Of a DNA stretch of 64,000 nucleotides, positions 50,513-59,851 are shown piece by piece. This DNA is from CAWDVK01 sp963805715. Lineage in GTDB: Bacteria; Actinomycetota; Actinomycetes; Streptosporangiales; Streptosporangiaceae. The stretch covers positions 1 to 64,000 of the forward strand of contig CAWDVK010000018.1 in NCBI GenBank assembly GCA_963805715.1, given 5' to 3'. The stretch's first letter is position 1; every line of letters starts with the position of its first letter. Below the pieces are notes generated by a model. The model saw only the letters and a list, made by a program, of their open reading frames with translations. It had not been told where the DNA came from and made no database searches. The translations under genes were made by a program, and so were the position numbers.

Positions 50513-53202
50513 GGCTGCAGCTCCCAGCGGATAGGCCCGGCCATCTGGCCCGCGGCCGGCATCGGCAGGTACTGCCCGTTCCACCAGTCGCTGACCTGAT
50601 CCTCATACCAGGGCGATGCCGGATTCTCGCTCTGGCCGCCCGGATAGATCCCCTGGCCAGCAGGCGTGCTGCCGGTCCAGTGCACGATCATCCGCCAGCT
50701 CGGGCCGGCGATGGCGCGCAGCCCGCTGTAGGCGCCATCGACCGTCCACTCATCCCCGCCCGCCGCCCTGGGCCCGTAGCCGAGGGCCGTGGCCTGCAGC
50801 AGCGACGGGAACTGCCGGGTATGCAGCCTCCCCCAGGCCCAGCTGGCCGGGTCGCCGCCCAGGCTGGACCGCAGGTGCGCCGTGGCGGTGGCGAAGGCTG
50901 CCTGCATCACCTCGGTCGCGTCCCCGGGCGCCGAGCCGGGCGGCGTGAACGCCGGATTCCGCTGGTCGTCAAGGGTCCAGGTTTCCAGCACCTGGTCCAG
51001 GCTGAACTGATCCGGGGAAATCAGCAAGCCTTCACGGTCCACGTGCACCGGCACGTTCTCGGCGGTCCACCAGGGCTGGAACACTGCCGACAGGTAATCG
51101 GTCCAGTAGGTCCACCAGATCGACGCGGCGGCCGATGTGGCGTCCATCGAGTGATTCCAGCCGGCCAGCAGCTGCTCGGCCTGCTGCTGCGCGGGAGTGA
51201 GCGCCGCGTGCCGCAGTGCTGCCAGCAGCGGGGGCACCATCCGCGCGGCCAGCTGATCGGTCAGGTTGGCCTGCAGCGCCGCGAAGCTGGCGGGCTGCAT
51301 GGCTCCGCGGCTGTCCAGGTAGGCGTACTCCTCGTCGGCGCGGTAGCTCGGGTCGAAGTCATTGGCGGTCGTGCCGATGTAGTACGGATAGGAATTCGTC
51401 ACCGGCCGCTGGTTGGCTGTCGCGATCACGTGACCGGGCGGGTCGTAGCTTTGCGGGACGGCAGCGTAAGGGATGACCCCTGCAACGTCGTCTGCGCCGG
51501 TTCCCGGCAGGGGCAGCCACGGATCACCGCGGGATACCAGCGGGAAGTAGCCAGCCGAGATCGCGCCGATATTCCCGCTGGAGTCCGCGTAGACGAAGTT
51601 CTGGGTCGGCGCTCGCCAGCTCGCCAGCGCGGCCCTGAACTGCGCGAAGTTGGTCGCCTTGCTGATCGCGTACATGACCGCCAGGTCGGGAGACGGGACG
51701 GCGCCCATCCAGTCGACCGCGACGGTCTGGCCGGCCCGGGTCAGGATCGGGCCGTGTACGGTGATGTCCACCGTCAGCTGCCTGGCATCTCCGCCCCGGA
51801 CGCCGATCGTGTAATGAACCTCGCGCATGCGGCGCCACTGGCCGCGCCAGAAGTACTCTCCCGGTCGGCTCGGGCTGGTCTGCTCGGTGTAGAAGAGCGC
51901 GGACTGATTCTGCACATCGGTCAGCGACCAGGCGATGCGGGAGTTGTGGCCGATCAGGATGCCCGGCAGGCCGGGCACGCTGACGCCGGATACAGCGAGG
52001 CCGGGCGCGGCCAGAGCGACCTGGTACCACACCGATGGCAGGGTCTGCGGCAGGTGCGGATCGCCGCCCAGCATCGCCCCGCCGCCGGCCACCTTCGGCC
52101 CGTTGGCGGCCCAGGCATTGCTATCCGGGTAGGTGTGCACCTGCCCGGCGGGCAACGCGCCGACCTGCGCCAGGATGGCGGCGGCGGCCCGGGCGGCCGG
52201 TGCTGTCGGCGCCGTCCCCGCAGTCAGGCTGACGGCCGCAGCCCGGCCATCGCGGGCCGCGGCAGGAGCACCGGTAGAGCCGGCCGCGGCCACGGCGGAC
52301 GGGCCGGCCGCAGCCACGGCGGACGGGCCGGCGGCAGCCACGGCGGGCGGCGCGGCCGCGATCGCGGACCGGTAGGCCGCGGTGCCGGCCAGGGAATCGT
52401 TCGTGACGACGGGGGCGATGCCCAGGCTGCGATACGGGCCGGTGTCGTACGGGCTCTGCTGGCTGGTGGGCAGCACCGGGAACCAGGCCATCGTCCGGGC
52501 CGCGCCGAGCGAGCGCTCCAGCAGCGCGTAATCCAGCGGCGTGGTCGTGAAGTCCAGCTCCTGCGTCAGGTCGCCCTGGATGACCAGGCTGTCGACCGGT
52601 GTCCAGTCCGGCGGGTAGACACCCGCCAGCGAGAACACCGCCGGCCACTGATTCTTCGCCCGCGCGGTCGCCAGGTAGTCATTGACCCCGCGCGCGTAGG
52701 AGATCAGCGCCTGCGCCGCAGGGCTGGACCGCGGCATGTCCGCCCATTCCTGCTGAGCCGTCCGCAGCAGCCCGAGGCGCAGCTCAAACTCATCCGACGA
52801 CACGGCGGCGGGGCCGACCAGCGCGGCCAGCCGACCCTCCCCCAGCCGCCGTTCCAGGTCCATCTCGGTCAGCCGGAAGCTGGCGTGCACATAACCGAGG
52901 GCCAGGAAGAGGTCACTGTCGGTGCTGGCGCGGATGGATGCGACGCCCTGGCTGGTAAAGGACACCTGGACCGGGTGCGCCAGGCCGGGCAGGCGCAGGG
53001 TCTGCGACTGCGGCAGCTGACCGCCCGCGGTCGAGGTCCACGCGCCGTGACCGGGGAGCAGCGCGGAACCCAGCGCCGGAATGGTGCCGTGGCCGGAGCC
53101 CAGGACGACGAGCACCGCAGCCGACACGGCCAGCGCGAGCACGGCGTTGACCACGCGCCGCACCGGACGCCAGCGCAAGCGCAAGCGCCGCCGTTCCGCC
53201 AT
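50509..53202 (-). CDS. Penicillin acylase family N-terminal-nucleophile hydrolase, membrane-anchored or secreted
   Basis: 897 residues. An N-terminal signal anchor (VVNAVLALAVSAAVLVVLGSG) exports the proenzyme. The A-chain carries VSFTSQGVASIRASTDSDLFLALGYVHASFRLTEMDLERR. The B-chain begins at the Ser in YPDSNAWAANGPKV (about residue 360), the autoproteolytic nucleophile, with the following Asn-Ala-Trp as in the family. The oxyanion and base region is AMLGGDPHLPQTLPSVWYQVAL, GILIGHNSRIAWSLTDVQNQ. The family deacylates beta-lactams or acyl-homoserine lactones. A low-complexity Ala/Val linker (AAAGPSAVAAAG, repeated, about 285-345) precedes the cut site, likely the spacer peptide. Confidence 0.9.
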   Translation of the reverse strand: MAERRRLRLRWRPVRRVVNAVLALAVSAAVLVVLGSGHGTIPALGSALLPGHGAWTSTAGGQLPQSQTLRLPGLAHPVQVSFTSQGVASIRASTDSDLFLALGYVHASFRLTEMDLERRLGEGRLAALVGPAAVSSDEFELRLGLLRTAQQEWADMPRSSPAAQALISYARGVNDYLATARAKNQWPAVFSLAGVYPPDWTPVDSLVIQGDLTQELDFTTTPLDYALLERSLGAARTMAWFPVLPTSQQSPYDTGPYRSLGIAPVVTNDSLAGTAAYRSAIAAAPPAVAAAGPSAVAAAGPSAVAAAGSTGAPAAARDGRAAAVSLTAGTAPTAPAARAAAAILAQVGALPAGQVHTYPDSNAWAANGPKVAGGGAMLGGDPHLPQTLPSVWYQVALAAPGLAVSGVSVPGLPGILIGHNSRIAWSLTDVQNQSALFYTEQTSPSRPGEYFWRGQWRRMREVHYTIGVRGGDARQLTVDITVHGPILTRAGQTVAVDWMGAVPSPDLAVMYAISKATNFAQFRAALASWRAPTQNFVYADSSGNIGAISAGYFPLVSRGDPWLPLPGTGADDVAGVIPYAAVPQSYDPPGHVIATANQRPVTNSYPYYIGTTANDFDPSYRADEEYAYLDSRGAMQPASFAALQANLTDQLAARMVPPLLAALRHAALTPAQQQAEQLLAGWNHSMDATSAAASIWWTYWTDYLSAVFQPWWTAENVPVHVDREGLLISPDQFSLDQVLETWTLDDQRNPAFTPPGSAPGDATEVMQAAFATATAHLRSSLGGDPASWAWGRLHTRQFPSLLQATALGYGPRAAGGDEWTVDGAYSGLRAIAGPSWRMIVHWTGSTPAGQGIYPGGQSENPASPWYEDQVSDWWNGQYLPMPAAGQMAGPIRWELQP

Positions 53203-53610
53203 GGTCCGCCCACCTCCAGATCCCCGAGCCCAGCGGGCAGCGGCTCACGCTGGGCTCCCCCGCACCGGCTGCCGACGGCGGGCTGCGTTACCTTCGCCGC
53301 ACGCGGTGACGCCGGTACAGGCATCGTAGGAGACCAGCCAGCATCGTCGCCTCCCCTACCAGCCGTTCCGGTTAGCCAGGTCGCTCATCGTTCCGGTCCG
53401 GACTGTCGCCGCCTGCGCTGGTAAGTCGAACGGCGGCTACGGTTCTCGACACTAGGCCCCGGACGGCTGCCGGGCCAGGCTCATGCTTCGTATCAGGCTT
53501 CCGCGGCCTGGCCAGCGATGGGCTGACTCATGGCCCTGACCAGCGTTATCGCGACTCCCGCCCCGGCGGGTTACTCCGGCGAAGCCCGGCCGGCGGCCTA
53601 CCATCTGGTC
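53203..53610. other. Divergent intergenic region
   Basis: Holds no supported gene. It separates the minus-strand acylase from the plus-strand lipoprotein and must carry both promoters; I see no clear consensus. An open frame that precedes ATG 53611 lacks a ribosome binding site. Confidence 0.35.
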
Positions 53611-54531
53611 ATGGCAATGAGCCACGACCAGCTACGGGGGCGGGACCAGCGGCCGGGGACAGGCCGGCTGCGAGCCAGGAGGAAGCTGGCCGGCCGGGAC
53701 CGGCTGGCCGGCCGGGAGCGGCGGGCCGGCCGGGAGCGGCGGGCCGGATCCGTCCTGGCGATCGCCCTTCCGGTCGCCGTCGTCGCTGGCCTGGCCGCTG
53801 GCTGCGGCAGCAGCGGCACCGGGACCGCAGCGGCCGGCGCCGCCGCGAGCCAGTCCGGCACGGCCAGCGGGGCCGCGTCCTCCGCAAGCTCGCCGACCGC
53901 CAGCGCCCCGGCCAGCACCGCCTCGGCTGGCACCGCCTCGGCTGGCGCCGCCTCGGCTTCGCCGAGCCCGTCGCTGACCGTGCTGCCCGTTCCTGTCCCG
54001 GCCGCTGACCTGCACCAGACCAGGGCGTTCCCGAGCGCCAGTACCCCGGTCTTCCGGGCCGAGATGACCGATCTGTGGGCGGCCGTGGTCACCGGCCGAC
54101 CGTCGCTGGGGATGCCGGCCTTCTTCCCGCTCATCGCCTACCGGCAGGTCAAGGCCATCGCTGATCCCGCCGCCGACTGGCAGGACCGGCTCGTTGGCGA
54201 GTTCCGGCTCGATGTCGCCGCCGCGCACCGGCTGCTGGGGGCCGGTGCCAGGCAGGCCCGGCTCGTCAGCGTCCTCGTGCCCGAGGCGCAGGCCAGCTGG
54301 ATTACCCCGGGCGTCTGCTACAACGGCGTCGGTTACTGGCATGTCGCCGGGCCGCGGCTGGTCTACCGGCTCGACGGCCAGCTCAGGTCGATCGGCATCG
54401 CGTCGCTGATCTCCTGGCGCGGCCAGTGGTACGTCGTGCATTTCGGCGCGGTGATCAGGACCGGCCCCGGCGGCATGGTCGACCAGCCCGCCGTCGGCAC
54501 CGGCACGCCCGGCCCGCCCGGCGGCTGCTGA
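53611..54531 (+). CDS. Lipoprotein with an extracellular domain of unknown function
   Basis: 306 residues from ATG 53611 (or 53617). A strongly basic N-terminus with repeated RERRAG units is followed by LAIALPVAVVAGLAAGC, a lipobox with Cys. Next is an Ala/Ser/Thr-rich linker (about 70-125) with TASAG repeats, and a conserved-looking domain (FPSASTPVFRAEMTDLWAAVVTGRP; IAYRQVKAIADPAADWQDRLVGEFRLDV; ITPGVCYNGVGYWHVAGPRLVY; ISWRGQWYVVHFGAVIR). The end pattern resembles actinobacterial secreted domains with an NTF2-like fold, but I do not assign one. It is anchored outside the membrane. Confidence 0.75.
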   Translation: MAMSHDQLRGRDQRPGTGRLRARRKLAGRDRLAGRERRAGRERRAGSVLAIALPVAVVAGLAAGCGSSGTGTAAAGAAASQSGTASGAASSASSPTASAPASTASAGTASAGAASASPSPSLTVLPVPVPAADLHQTRAFPSASTPVFRAEMTDLWAAVVTGRPSLGMPAFFPLIAYRQVKAIADPAADWQDRLVGEFRLDVAAAHRLLGAGARQARLVSVLVPEAQASWITPGVCYNGVGYWHVAGPRLVYRLDGQLRSIGIASLISWRGQWYVVHFGAVIRTGPGGMVDQPAVGTGTPGPPGGC

Positions 54532-54618
54532 CCGCCCCGATCGCGGCGGCCGTCAGCCCGGGGTGGCTCCTGCCCGGGCGGCCCTCGCCGTGCCGCTGGC
54601 GGCTGGCGGCCCGGCTGG

Positions 54619-56055
54619 CTACCAGATCGGCGGGTGCCGGTCTCGCCACGGCCGGGCGGCCTCCAGCTGCGCGGACAGCGAGATCAGCGTGGCCTCATCG
54701 CCGATGCGGCCGGCCAGCATAACGCCGATCGGCAGGCCAGCCTCGTTCCAGTGCAGCGGCAGGCTGACGGCCGGCTGGCCGGAGAGGTTGTACAGGGCGG
54801 TCCACGGCGTGAATCGCTTCTGCCGCTCGAAGTTCTCGGCCGGATCCACCTCATCGAAGTAGCCGACCGGCACCGGCGGCGTGGCCAGCGTCGGATGCAG
54901 GATGGCGTCGTAGCGGTTCAGGATGGACAGCGCCGGGCGCATGAGGGCCTGCAGATAGGCCTGGGCGAACAGCAGGTCGACGGCCTTAAGCTGCAGCCCC
55001 CGGCCGCGCAGGTACCGGGTCAGCGGCAGCAGCTCGGCTTCCTGCTCGGGAGCGATCGGAGCCAGCGTCGCCATGGCGTACCAGAGCGTGATGAACTGCG
55101 GCACGGCGTCCGCCCCGAACGGCAGCTCGATGTCCTCGACCTCATGTCCCAGCGACGCCAGCAGCTCGCTGGCCTGCTCGTAGGCCTCGGCACAGTCCGG
55201 GTGTACCTGCGCGCCGTCGATCACCGAGGTAATGGACCTGGCGATCCGCAGCCGTCCCGGCTCGCGGCTGGCATAGCTGAGGAAGGTCTCGCCCGCCGGC
55301 AGCGGCGGCTGGGCGTACAGGTCACCGGGGTGATGGCAGGTCATCGCATCCAGCAGCAGCGCGGCGTCCGCCACCGTGCGGGCCAGCGGCCCGTTGGTGG
55401 CCAGCCCGGCCAGGTCCGGGAACACCGGGCCGCCGGAGATCCGGCCGCGGCTCGGCTTGATCCCGAACAGGCCGCACACGCTGGACGGGATCCGGATGGA
55501 CCCGCCGCCGTCGCTGCCCTGCGCGGCCGGCGCCAGCCCCGCGGCCACCGCCGCGGCCGCGCCGCCGCTCGACCCGCCGGCCGACCGGCTCAGGTCCCAC
55601 GGGGTGCGAGCCGGCGGCCCGATCCTCGTCTCGGTGTAGCACGGCAGGCCGAACTCGGGCGTCGCGGTCTTGCCGGTGATCACGATCCCGGCCGACCGCA
55701 GTGCCGCCACGACGTAGTCGTCATCGGTCGCCACGTTGCTGGCGAACAGGGTGCTGCCGTACGTCGTGCGGACCCCGGCGACCTCGTTCAGGTCCTTGAT
55801 CGGGATCGGGATGCCGGTGAGCGGGGGCAGCGGCGCACCGCCTGACCCGGCTCGGCGGCTCTCGGCGACGGCCTTCTCGGCCATGACCGCCTGCTCGCGG
55901 GCCAGCTCGTGTGTCACCGTGTAGAACGCTCCGACCTGCTCGTTCAGCCGGTCGATCCGTCCGAGATAGTGATCGGCGATGTCGACCGGCGACAGCTCGC
56001 CGGAGCGGATGGCAGCCGCGAGCTCGGTCACGCTGAGATCATGAATCTGGGTCAC
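54619..56055 (-). CDS. Amidase-signature family hydrolase
   Basis: 478 residues. The Ser-cisSer-Lys triad is visible: Lys87 in GIPIPIKDLN, the cis-Ser in SAGGSSGGAAAAVAAG (162/163) and Ser186 in GSDGGGSIRIPSS. The family hydrolyses a wide range of amides; a GatA role is unlikely because no gatB/gatC is nearby and the C-terminus is of the stand-alone type. Starts at ATG 56055 (MTQIHDLSVTELAAAIRSGELSPVDI, the typical helix). It is divergent from the NERD gene. Confidence 0.92.
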   Translation of the reverse strand: MTQIHDLSVTELAAAIRSGELSPVDIADHYLGRIDRLNEQVGAFYTVTHELAREQAVMAEKAVAESRRAGSGGAPLPPLTGIPIPIKDLNEVAGVRTTYGSTLFASNVATDDDYVVAALRSAGIVITGKTATPEFGLPCYTETRIGPPARTPWDLSRSAGGSSGGAAAAVAAGLAPAAQGSDGGGSIRIPSSVCGLFGIKPSRGRISGGPVFPDLAGLATNGPLARTVADAALLLDAMTCHHPGDLYAQPPLPAGETFLSYASREPGRLRIARSITSVIDGAQVHPDCAEAYEQASELLASLGHEVEDIELPFGADAVPQFITLWYAMATLAPIAPEQEAELLPLTRYLRGRGLQLKAVDLLFAQAYLQALMRPALSILNRYDAILHPTLATPPVPVGYFDEVDPAENFERQKRFTPWTALYNLSGQPAVSLPLHWNEAGLPIGVMLAGRIGDEATLISLSAQLEAARPWRDRHPPIW

Positions 56056-56185
56056 GTCACCGAACAGTAGACGGCCGGGCGCGCAGGGTCCAGCCCGGCA
56101 TTCGGCGGGCTCCGTCAGCCCGGCATTCAGCGGGCTCCGTCAAGCGGCTCGCCCTGTCGGTAATGACTCGGTTACCCTTAGGCGC

Positions 56186-56998
56186 GTGGACCGGGAGGCC
56201 GGGACTGAGCCGAGTGAAACCGGGCACGTGACCCCGGCCGAGGGAGCAGGCGGTCTGCCGCCGCTGCTTCCGGTCCGGCCGCGCCCGTTAGCTGGCCGCC
56301 TGGGTGCCGACCCGCGGCTTCCGGTCTGGATCCGGCGCGCCGTGGTGGCGGGCCTGATCGGGATCATCGTCGCGATCTGGCAGGACTGGCGGCTCGGCCT
56401 GACCGCGGCGGTCATCATCGTCATCGCCGACACGATCTACCAGTCGAAGAGAATGACGCTGATCCCGGCCGAGGCCAGGGTCACCTCGGCGCAGCGCAAG
56501 ACCCGGCGCCGGCTGTTCATGCTCCGGCAGGCTGGCTACCTGGCGCTGCATGCCAGGGCAATCCCCGGCACGGACTCGGTGATCGACCACCTGGTGATCG
56601 GGCCGGCCGGCGTCTTCGCGCTCGACTCGGAGCGGTGGGACCGGCGGCTGCCGGTGCGGACCGTGGCCGGCAGCAGCGGCACCGGCGGAGTGCTGTATCA
56701 CGGGCCGTTCAGCCAGAAGGAGCGGCTGGCGCACGCCCGCTGGGAGGCCGCCCAGGCGGCCAGGCTGGTCAGCGCCGCGCTCGACCAGGAGCTGACCGTC
56801 CGTCCGACCATGGTGATCTACGGGCCGACTATCCCCTGGCACGTGGCCACGCTGCGCGGCGTCGATGTCTTCGGGGGCCGGCGCGTCGGCCGGTACTTCC
56901 GGACGCAGAACAGGGCCAGCCGCGGGCACCGGCTGGGCGGCGCGGAGATCGCGATGATCTACGACGCGGCTGAGCGCGCGCTGCCGGTGCTGCGTTAG
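56186..56998 (+). CDS. Membrane protein with NERD (nuclease-related) domain
   Basis: 270 residues from GTG 56186. A Pro-rich start leads to two membrane segments (RRAVVAGLIGIIVAIWQDW; LGLTAAVIIVIADTIYQ). The NERD domain (about 120-230) contains LHARAIPGTDSVIDHLVIGPAGVFALDSERWDRRLPVR (D-H and D-S-E/K motifs) and QAARLVSAALDQELTVRPTMVIYGP. NERD is a predicted nuclease of the PD-(D/E)XK type; most members are uncharacterised. The last catalytic-type Gln/Glu pattern appears weakened, so activity is uncertain. It is followed by 144 bases of Ala/Glu-coded GC repeats (57000-57060) before menA. Confidence 0.8.
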   Translation: MDREAGTEPSETGHVTPAEGAGGLPPLLPVRPRPLAGRLGADPRLPVWIRRAVVAGLIGIIVAIWQDWRLGLTAAVIIVIADTIYQSKRMTLIPAEARVTSAQRKTRRRLFMLRQAGYLALHARAIPGTDSVIDHLVIGPAGVFALDSERWDRRLPVRTVAGSSGTGGVLYHGPFSQKERLAHARWEAAQAARLVSAALDQELTVRPTMVIYGPTIPWHVATLRGVDVFGGRRVGRYFRTQNRASRGHRLGGAEIAMIYDAAERALPVLR

Positions 56999-57142
56999 CC
57001 GCGGCCGAGCCCGCGGCCGAGCCGGCCGCCGAGCCGGCTGCCGAGCCGGCGGGCGCGCCGCACTGGCCGCTGTCGGGGCGGCAGCCGCGCCGCACTAGTC
57101 TGTGTCCCTCCGCATCTCAGCGACAGGCAGGAAGGTCAGGCA

Positions 57143-58015
57143 GTGGCCGCAGCACGGGACTGGGTGGCCGGCGCGCGGCCGCGGACGCTGCCGGCCGCCG
57201 TGGTGCCCGTTGTCGTCGGCTCGGGGGTCGCGTTCGGGTACGGCCGGTTCTCCCTGTGGCGCGCCGCACTCGCGCTGCTCGTGGCACTGGCCCTGCAGGT
57301 GGGCGTCAATTACGCCAACGACTACAGCGACGGCGTGCGCGGCACTGACGAGACCAGGGTCGGGCCGGTCCGGCTGGTCGCCTCGGGCCTGGCCCGCCCC
57401 CGGCAGGTACTGGCCGCGGCCATGGCGTGCTTCGCCGTCGCGTGCGCGGCCGGGTTCGTGCTCGCCGCCGTGACCACCTGGTGGCTGCTGGCCGTCGGGG
57501 CTGCCGCCGTGCTGGGGGCCTGGTTCTACACCGGCGGGAACCGGCCGTACGGCTACCGGGCCCTGGGCGAGGTATCGGTGTTCCTGTTCTTCGGCCTTGC
57601 CGCGGTCGCCGGGACCGCGTACGTGCAGATGCGGACGCTGGCCTGGCTGGCGGTGGCGGCTGCTATCCCGGTCGGCCTGCTCGCCTGCGCGCTGCTGGTC
57701 ATCAACAACCTGCGCGATATCCCGACGGACAGCCAGACCGGCAAGCGGACGCTCGCCGTCGTGCTCGGCGACAAGAACACGAGGATCTTGTATATCGGCT
57801 GCGTGCTGCTGCCGTTCTGCGTGGCGGCAGCGCTGGCGCCGGTCGCGCCGCTGACCCTGATCGCCCTGGCCGCCGTGCCCTTCGCGTTCGCGCCGGTGCG
57901 CGAGGTCAGGCAGGGCGCCACCGGCCGGAGCCTGGTCGCCGCGCTCGGGCAGACGGGCCGCCTGCAGCTCGCATTCGGGCTGCTGCTGACGCTGGGCCTG
58001 GCTATCCGGCCCTGA
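57143..58015 (+). CDS. menA: MenA, 1,4-dihydroxy-2-naphthoate polyprenyltransferase
   Basis: 290 residues from GTG 57143. UbiA-family Asp motifs are VNYANDYSDGVRGTD (first) and INNLRDIPTDSQTGKRTLAVVLGD (second), with about eight membrane helices. MenA joins a polyprenyl chain to DHNA in menaquinone synthesis. The motif NDYSDGVRGTDETRVGPVRLVASG is typical of actinobacterial MenA. It is a monocistron here; other men genes lie outside the window. Confidence 0.95.
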   Translation: MAAARDWVAGARPRTLPAAVVPVVVGSGVAFGYGRFSLWRAALALLVALALQVGVNYANDYSDGVRGTDETRVGPVRLVASGLARPRQVLAAAMACFAVACAAGFVLAAVTTWWLLAVGAAAVLGAWFYTGGNRPYGYRALGEVSVFLFFGLAAVAGTAYVQMRTLAWLAVAAAIPVGLLACALLVINNLRDIPTDSQTGKRTLAVVLGDKNTRILYIGCVLLPFCVAAALAPVAPLTLIALAAVPFAFAPVREVRQGATGRSLVAALGQTGRLQLAFGLLLTLGLAIRP

Positions 58016-58073
58016 CGGAACCCGCCCCGGCCATCACAGCGCGCGGCGCGCAGGCCGGGTGCGGCCAGTAAGG

Positions 58074-59261
58074 CTAGGCGGTTCCGTCGTCGCCGGGATC
58101 GGCGGCCGGAGGGGTGGCCGGCACCTCGCCGGCTGCGCCAGCCCCGCCAGCCGCGGCCCCGTTGGTCACCGGATCCAGGGCGCCCAGCACGGCCGGCGAC
58201 GGCATCGTGACTGGCAGCGGCTGGGCCGGCACCTTCAGCTCGCCCTTTTCTGCCGCTGCCGCCGCCGCCACTGCCGCTGCCACCGCTGCCGCGGCTTCCT
58301 GCCTGGCCACCTCGCCACCGCCGACCGCCTCGCCAGCCCCGGCGGTCCTGGCCGCCCCGCCGCCACCAGCGGCGCTGACGCTCGCGCTCGCGCCGTCAAA
58401 GGCGCTGCTGAGCATCTTCAGCGCGCTGGTGAGCTCGCTCGGGATCATCCAGACGGTGTTCCCCTCGCCCTGGGCCAACTGCGGCAGCGTCTGCAGGTAC
58501 TGGTAGGCGAGCAGCTTCGGGTCCGGGTCGTTCTCGTGGATGGACTGGAACACGGCCCCGATCGCCGTCGCCTGGCCCTGCGCCCGCAGGATCGCGCTCT
58601 GCTTGTCACCCTCGGCCCGCAGCACGGTGCCCTGCTTGTCGCCGTCGGCGGTGAGGATCTGCGCCTGCCGCAGGCCCTCGGCGGTGAGGATCGCGGCGCG
58701 CTTCTCCCGCTCGGCGCGCATCTGCTTCTCCATCGCGTCGATGACGCTCTTGGGCGGATCGATGGCCTTGATCTCCACCCGGGTGACCCGGATCCCCCAC
58801 TTGCCGGAAGCATCGTCCAGGACGCCGCGCAGCATGGTGTTGATCTTGTCGCGGGAGGTCAGGGTCACTTCCAGGTCCATCGACCCGATCACGCTGCGCA
58901 GCATGGTGGCGGTGAGCTGCTCGATCGCCTGGATGTAGTTGACGATCTCGTAGTCGGCGGCCCGCGGGTCAGTGACCTGGAAGAACAGCACTGTGTCGAT
59001 CTTGACGACCAGGTTGTCCTCGGTGATCACCGGCTGGCCGAGGAAGGACACCACCTGCTCGCGCAGGTCGATGAACGACTTCACCCGGTCGATGCCAGGG
59101 ATGATGAAGTTCAGCCCCGGCTCCAGCGTCTTGCGGTACCGGCCGAACCGCTCCACGTTCCTGGCCCGCGCCTGCGGCACGATCCTGACCGTGCGCAGCG
59201 CGATCAGCAGGACCAGCAGGACGACTACTGCGCCGACTATGCCGGCAGCCTCAGAGAACAT
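58074..59261 (-). CDS. SPFH-domain (stomatin/QmcA-like) protein
   Basis: 395 residues. An N-terminal transmembrane helix (AAGIVGAVVVLLVLLIALRTV) and a band-7 domain (VPQARARNVERFGRYRKTLEPGLNFIIPGIDRVKSFIDLREQVV; RSVIGSMDLEVTLTSRDKINTML; WGIRVTRVEIKAIDPPKSVIDAMEKQMRAEREKRAAI) are typical of QmcA/stomatin proteins. The Ala/Gly-rich C-terminus (about 310-395) is species-specific. It follows the NfeD gene by two bases on the same strand, a standard pairing for membrane-domain scaffolds and protease adaptors. It is the second SPFH gene in the window. Confidence 0.93.
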   Translation of the reverse strand: MFSEAAGIVGAVVVLLVLLIALRTVRIVPQARARNVERFGRYRKTLEPGLNFIIPGIDRVKSFIDLREQVVSFLGQPVITEDNLVVKIDTVLFFQVTDPRAADYEIVNYIQAIEQLTATMLRSVIGSMDLEVTLTSRDKINTMLRGVLDDASGKWGIRVTRVEIKAIDPPKSVIDAMEKQMRAEREKRAAILTAEGLRQAQILTADGDKQGTVLRAEGDKQSAILRAQGQATAIGAVFQSIHENDPDPKLLAYQYLQTLPQLAQGEGNTVWMIPSELTSALKMLSSAFDGASASVSAAGGGGAARTAGAGEAVGGGEVARQEAAAAVAAAVAAAAAAEKGELKVPAQPLPVTMPSPAVLGALDPVTNGAAAGGAGAAGEVPATPPAADPGDDGTA

Positions 59262-59263
59262 GG

Positions 59264-59695
59264 CTACTCCCTCGGGTACACGAGCGCGGACGCGCCCTCG
59301 ATCTGCAGCACGTCGACCTTGGTGCCTGCCGGGATGACCAGGGTCTCGTCATACGGCCGGGCGGACCATTCCTCGCCGCCGATCCGGACCCGGCCGCCAT
59401 GCTCGCTGACTTCCTCCAGCACATAGCCGGTCCGGCCGACCAGGGCGGCGGTGCCGGTCTTCAGCAGCGGCGGATGCCGGATATGGCGCATGGCGAATGG
59501 CCGCGCGATCCCCAGCCCGGCGGCTGACGCCACGGCGAAGGCGCCGAACTGGACTGCCAGGTTGCCGCCCGCCGCGCCGGCCCCGGCCGCGACCAGCGCA
59601 CCGAAGGCCACCAGCCCGAATGCCAGCGTCATCGTCATGATCTCGAGCCCGCCGAGCACGGCGGCCACGATCAGCCAGATGATCCACGATCCCAC
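59264..59695 (-). CDS. NfeD family membrane protein
   Basis: 143 residues. Two or three membrane helices (MGSWIIWLIVAAVLGGLEIMTM; LAFGLVAFGALVAAGAGAAG; FGAFAVASAAGLGIARPF) precede an OB-fold (TGTAALVGRTGYVLEEVSEHGGRVRIGGEEWSARPYDETLVIPAGTKVDVLQIEGASALV). This is the NfeD1b type that partners SPFH proteins. Its stop is two bases from the partner's ATG, with an operon arrangement. Confidence 0.93.
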   Translation of the reverse strand: MGSWIIWLIVAAVLGGLEIMTMTLAFGLVAFGALVAAGAGAAGGNLAVQFGAFAVASAAGLGIARPFAMRHIRHPPLLKTGTAALVGRTGYVLEEVSEHGGRVRIGGEEWSARPYDETLVIPAGTKVDVLQIEGASALVYPRE

Positions 59696-59851
59696 TGCAC
59701 ACTCCGCGGGCGATGCGGCAATCAGCCCTCATCTGACACTAACCCCGCTGGCGCCGGCTGGCAGCATCGGCGCACGCTGCTGCCCCGCCGACCTTCCCAC
59801 CAGGCCCCGAAACGGGGATCATGGACTGATTCACCTTGCGGAGGTTGCGCT

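Noticed and set aside
50377..53424. 1015-residue open frame on the plus strand opposite the penicillin-acylase gene
   Set aside because: It is the GC-rich mirror of the acylase: Arg/Gly/His-rich, without domains, and the real gene is complete with nucleophile and signal anchor.
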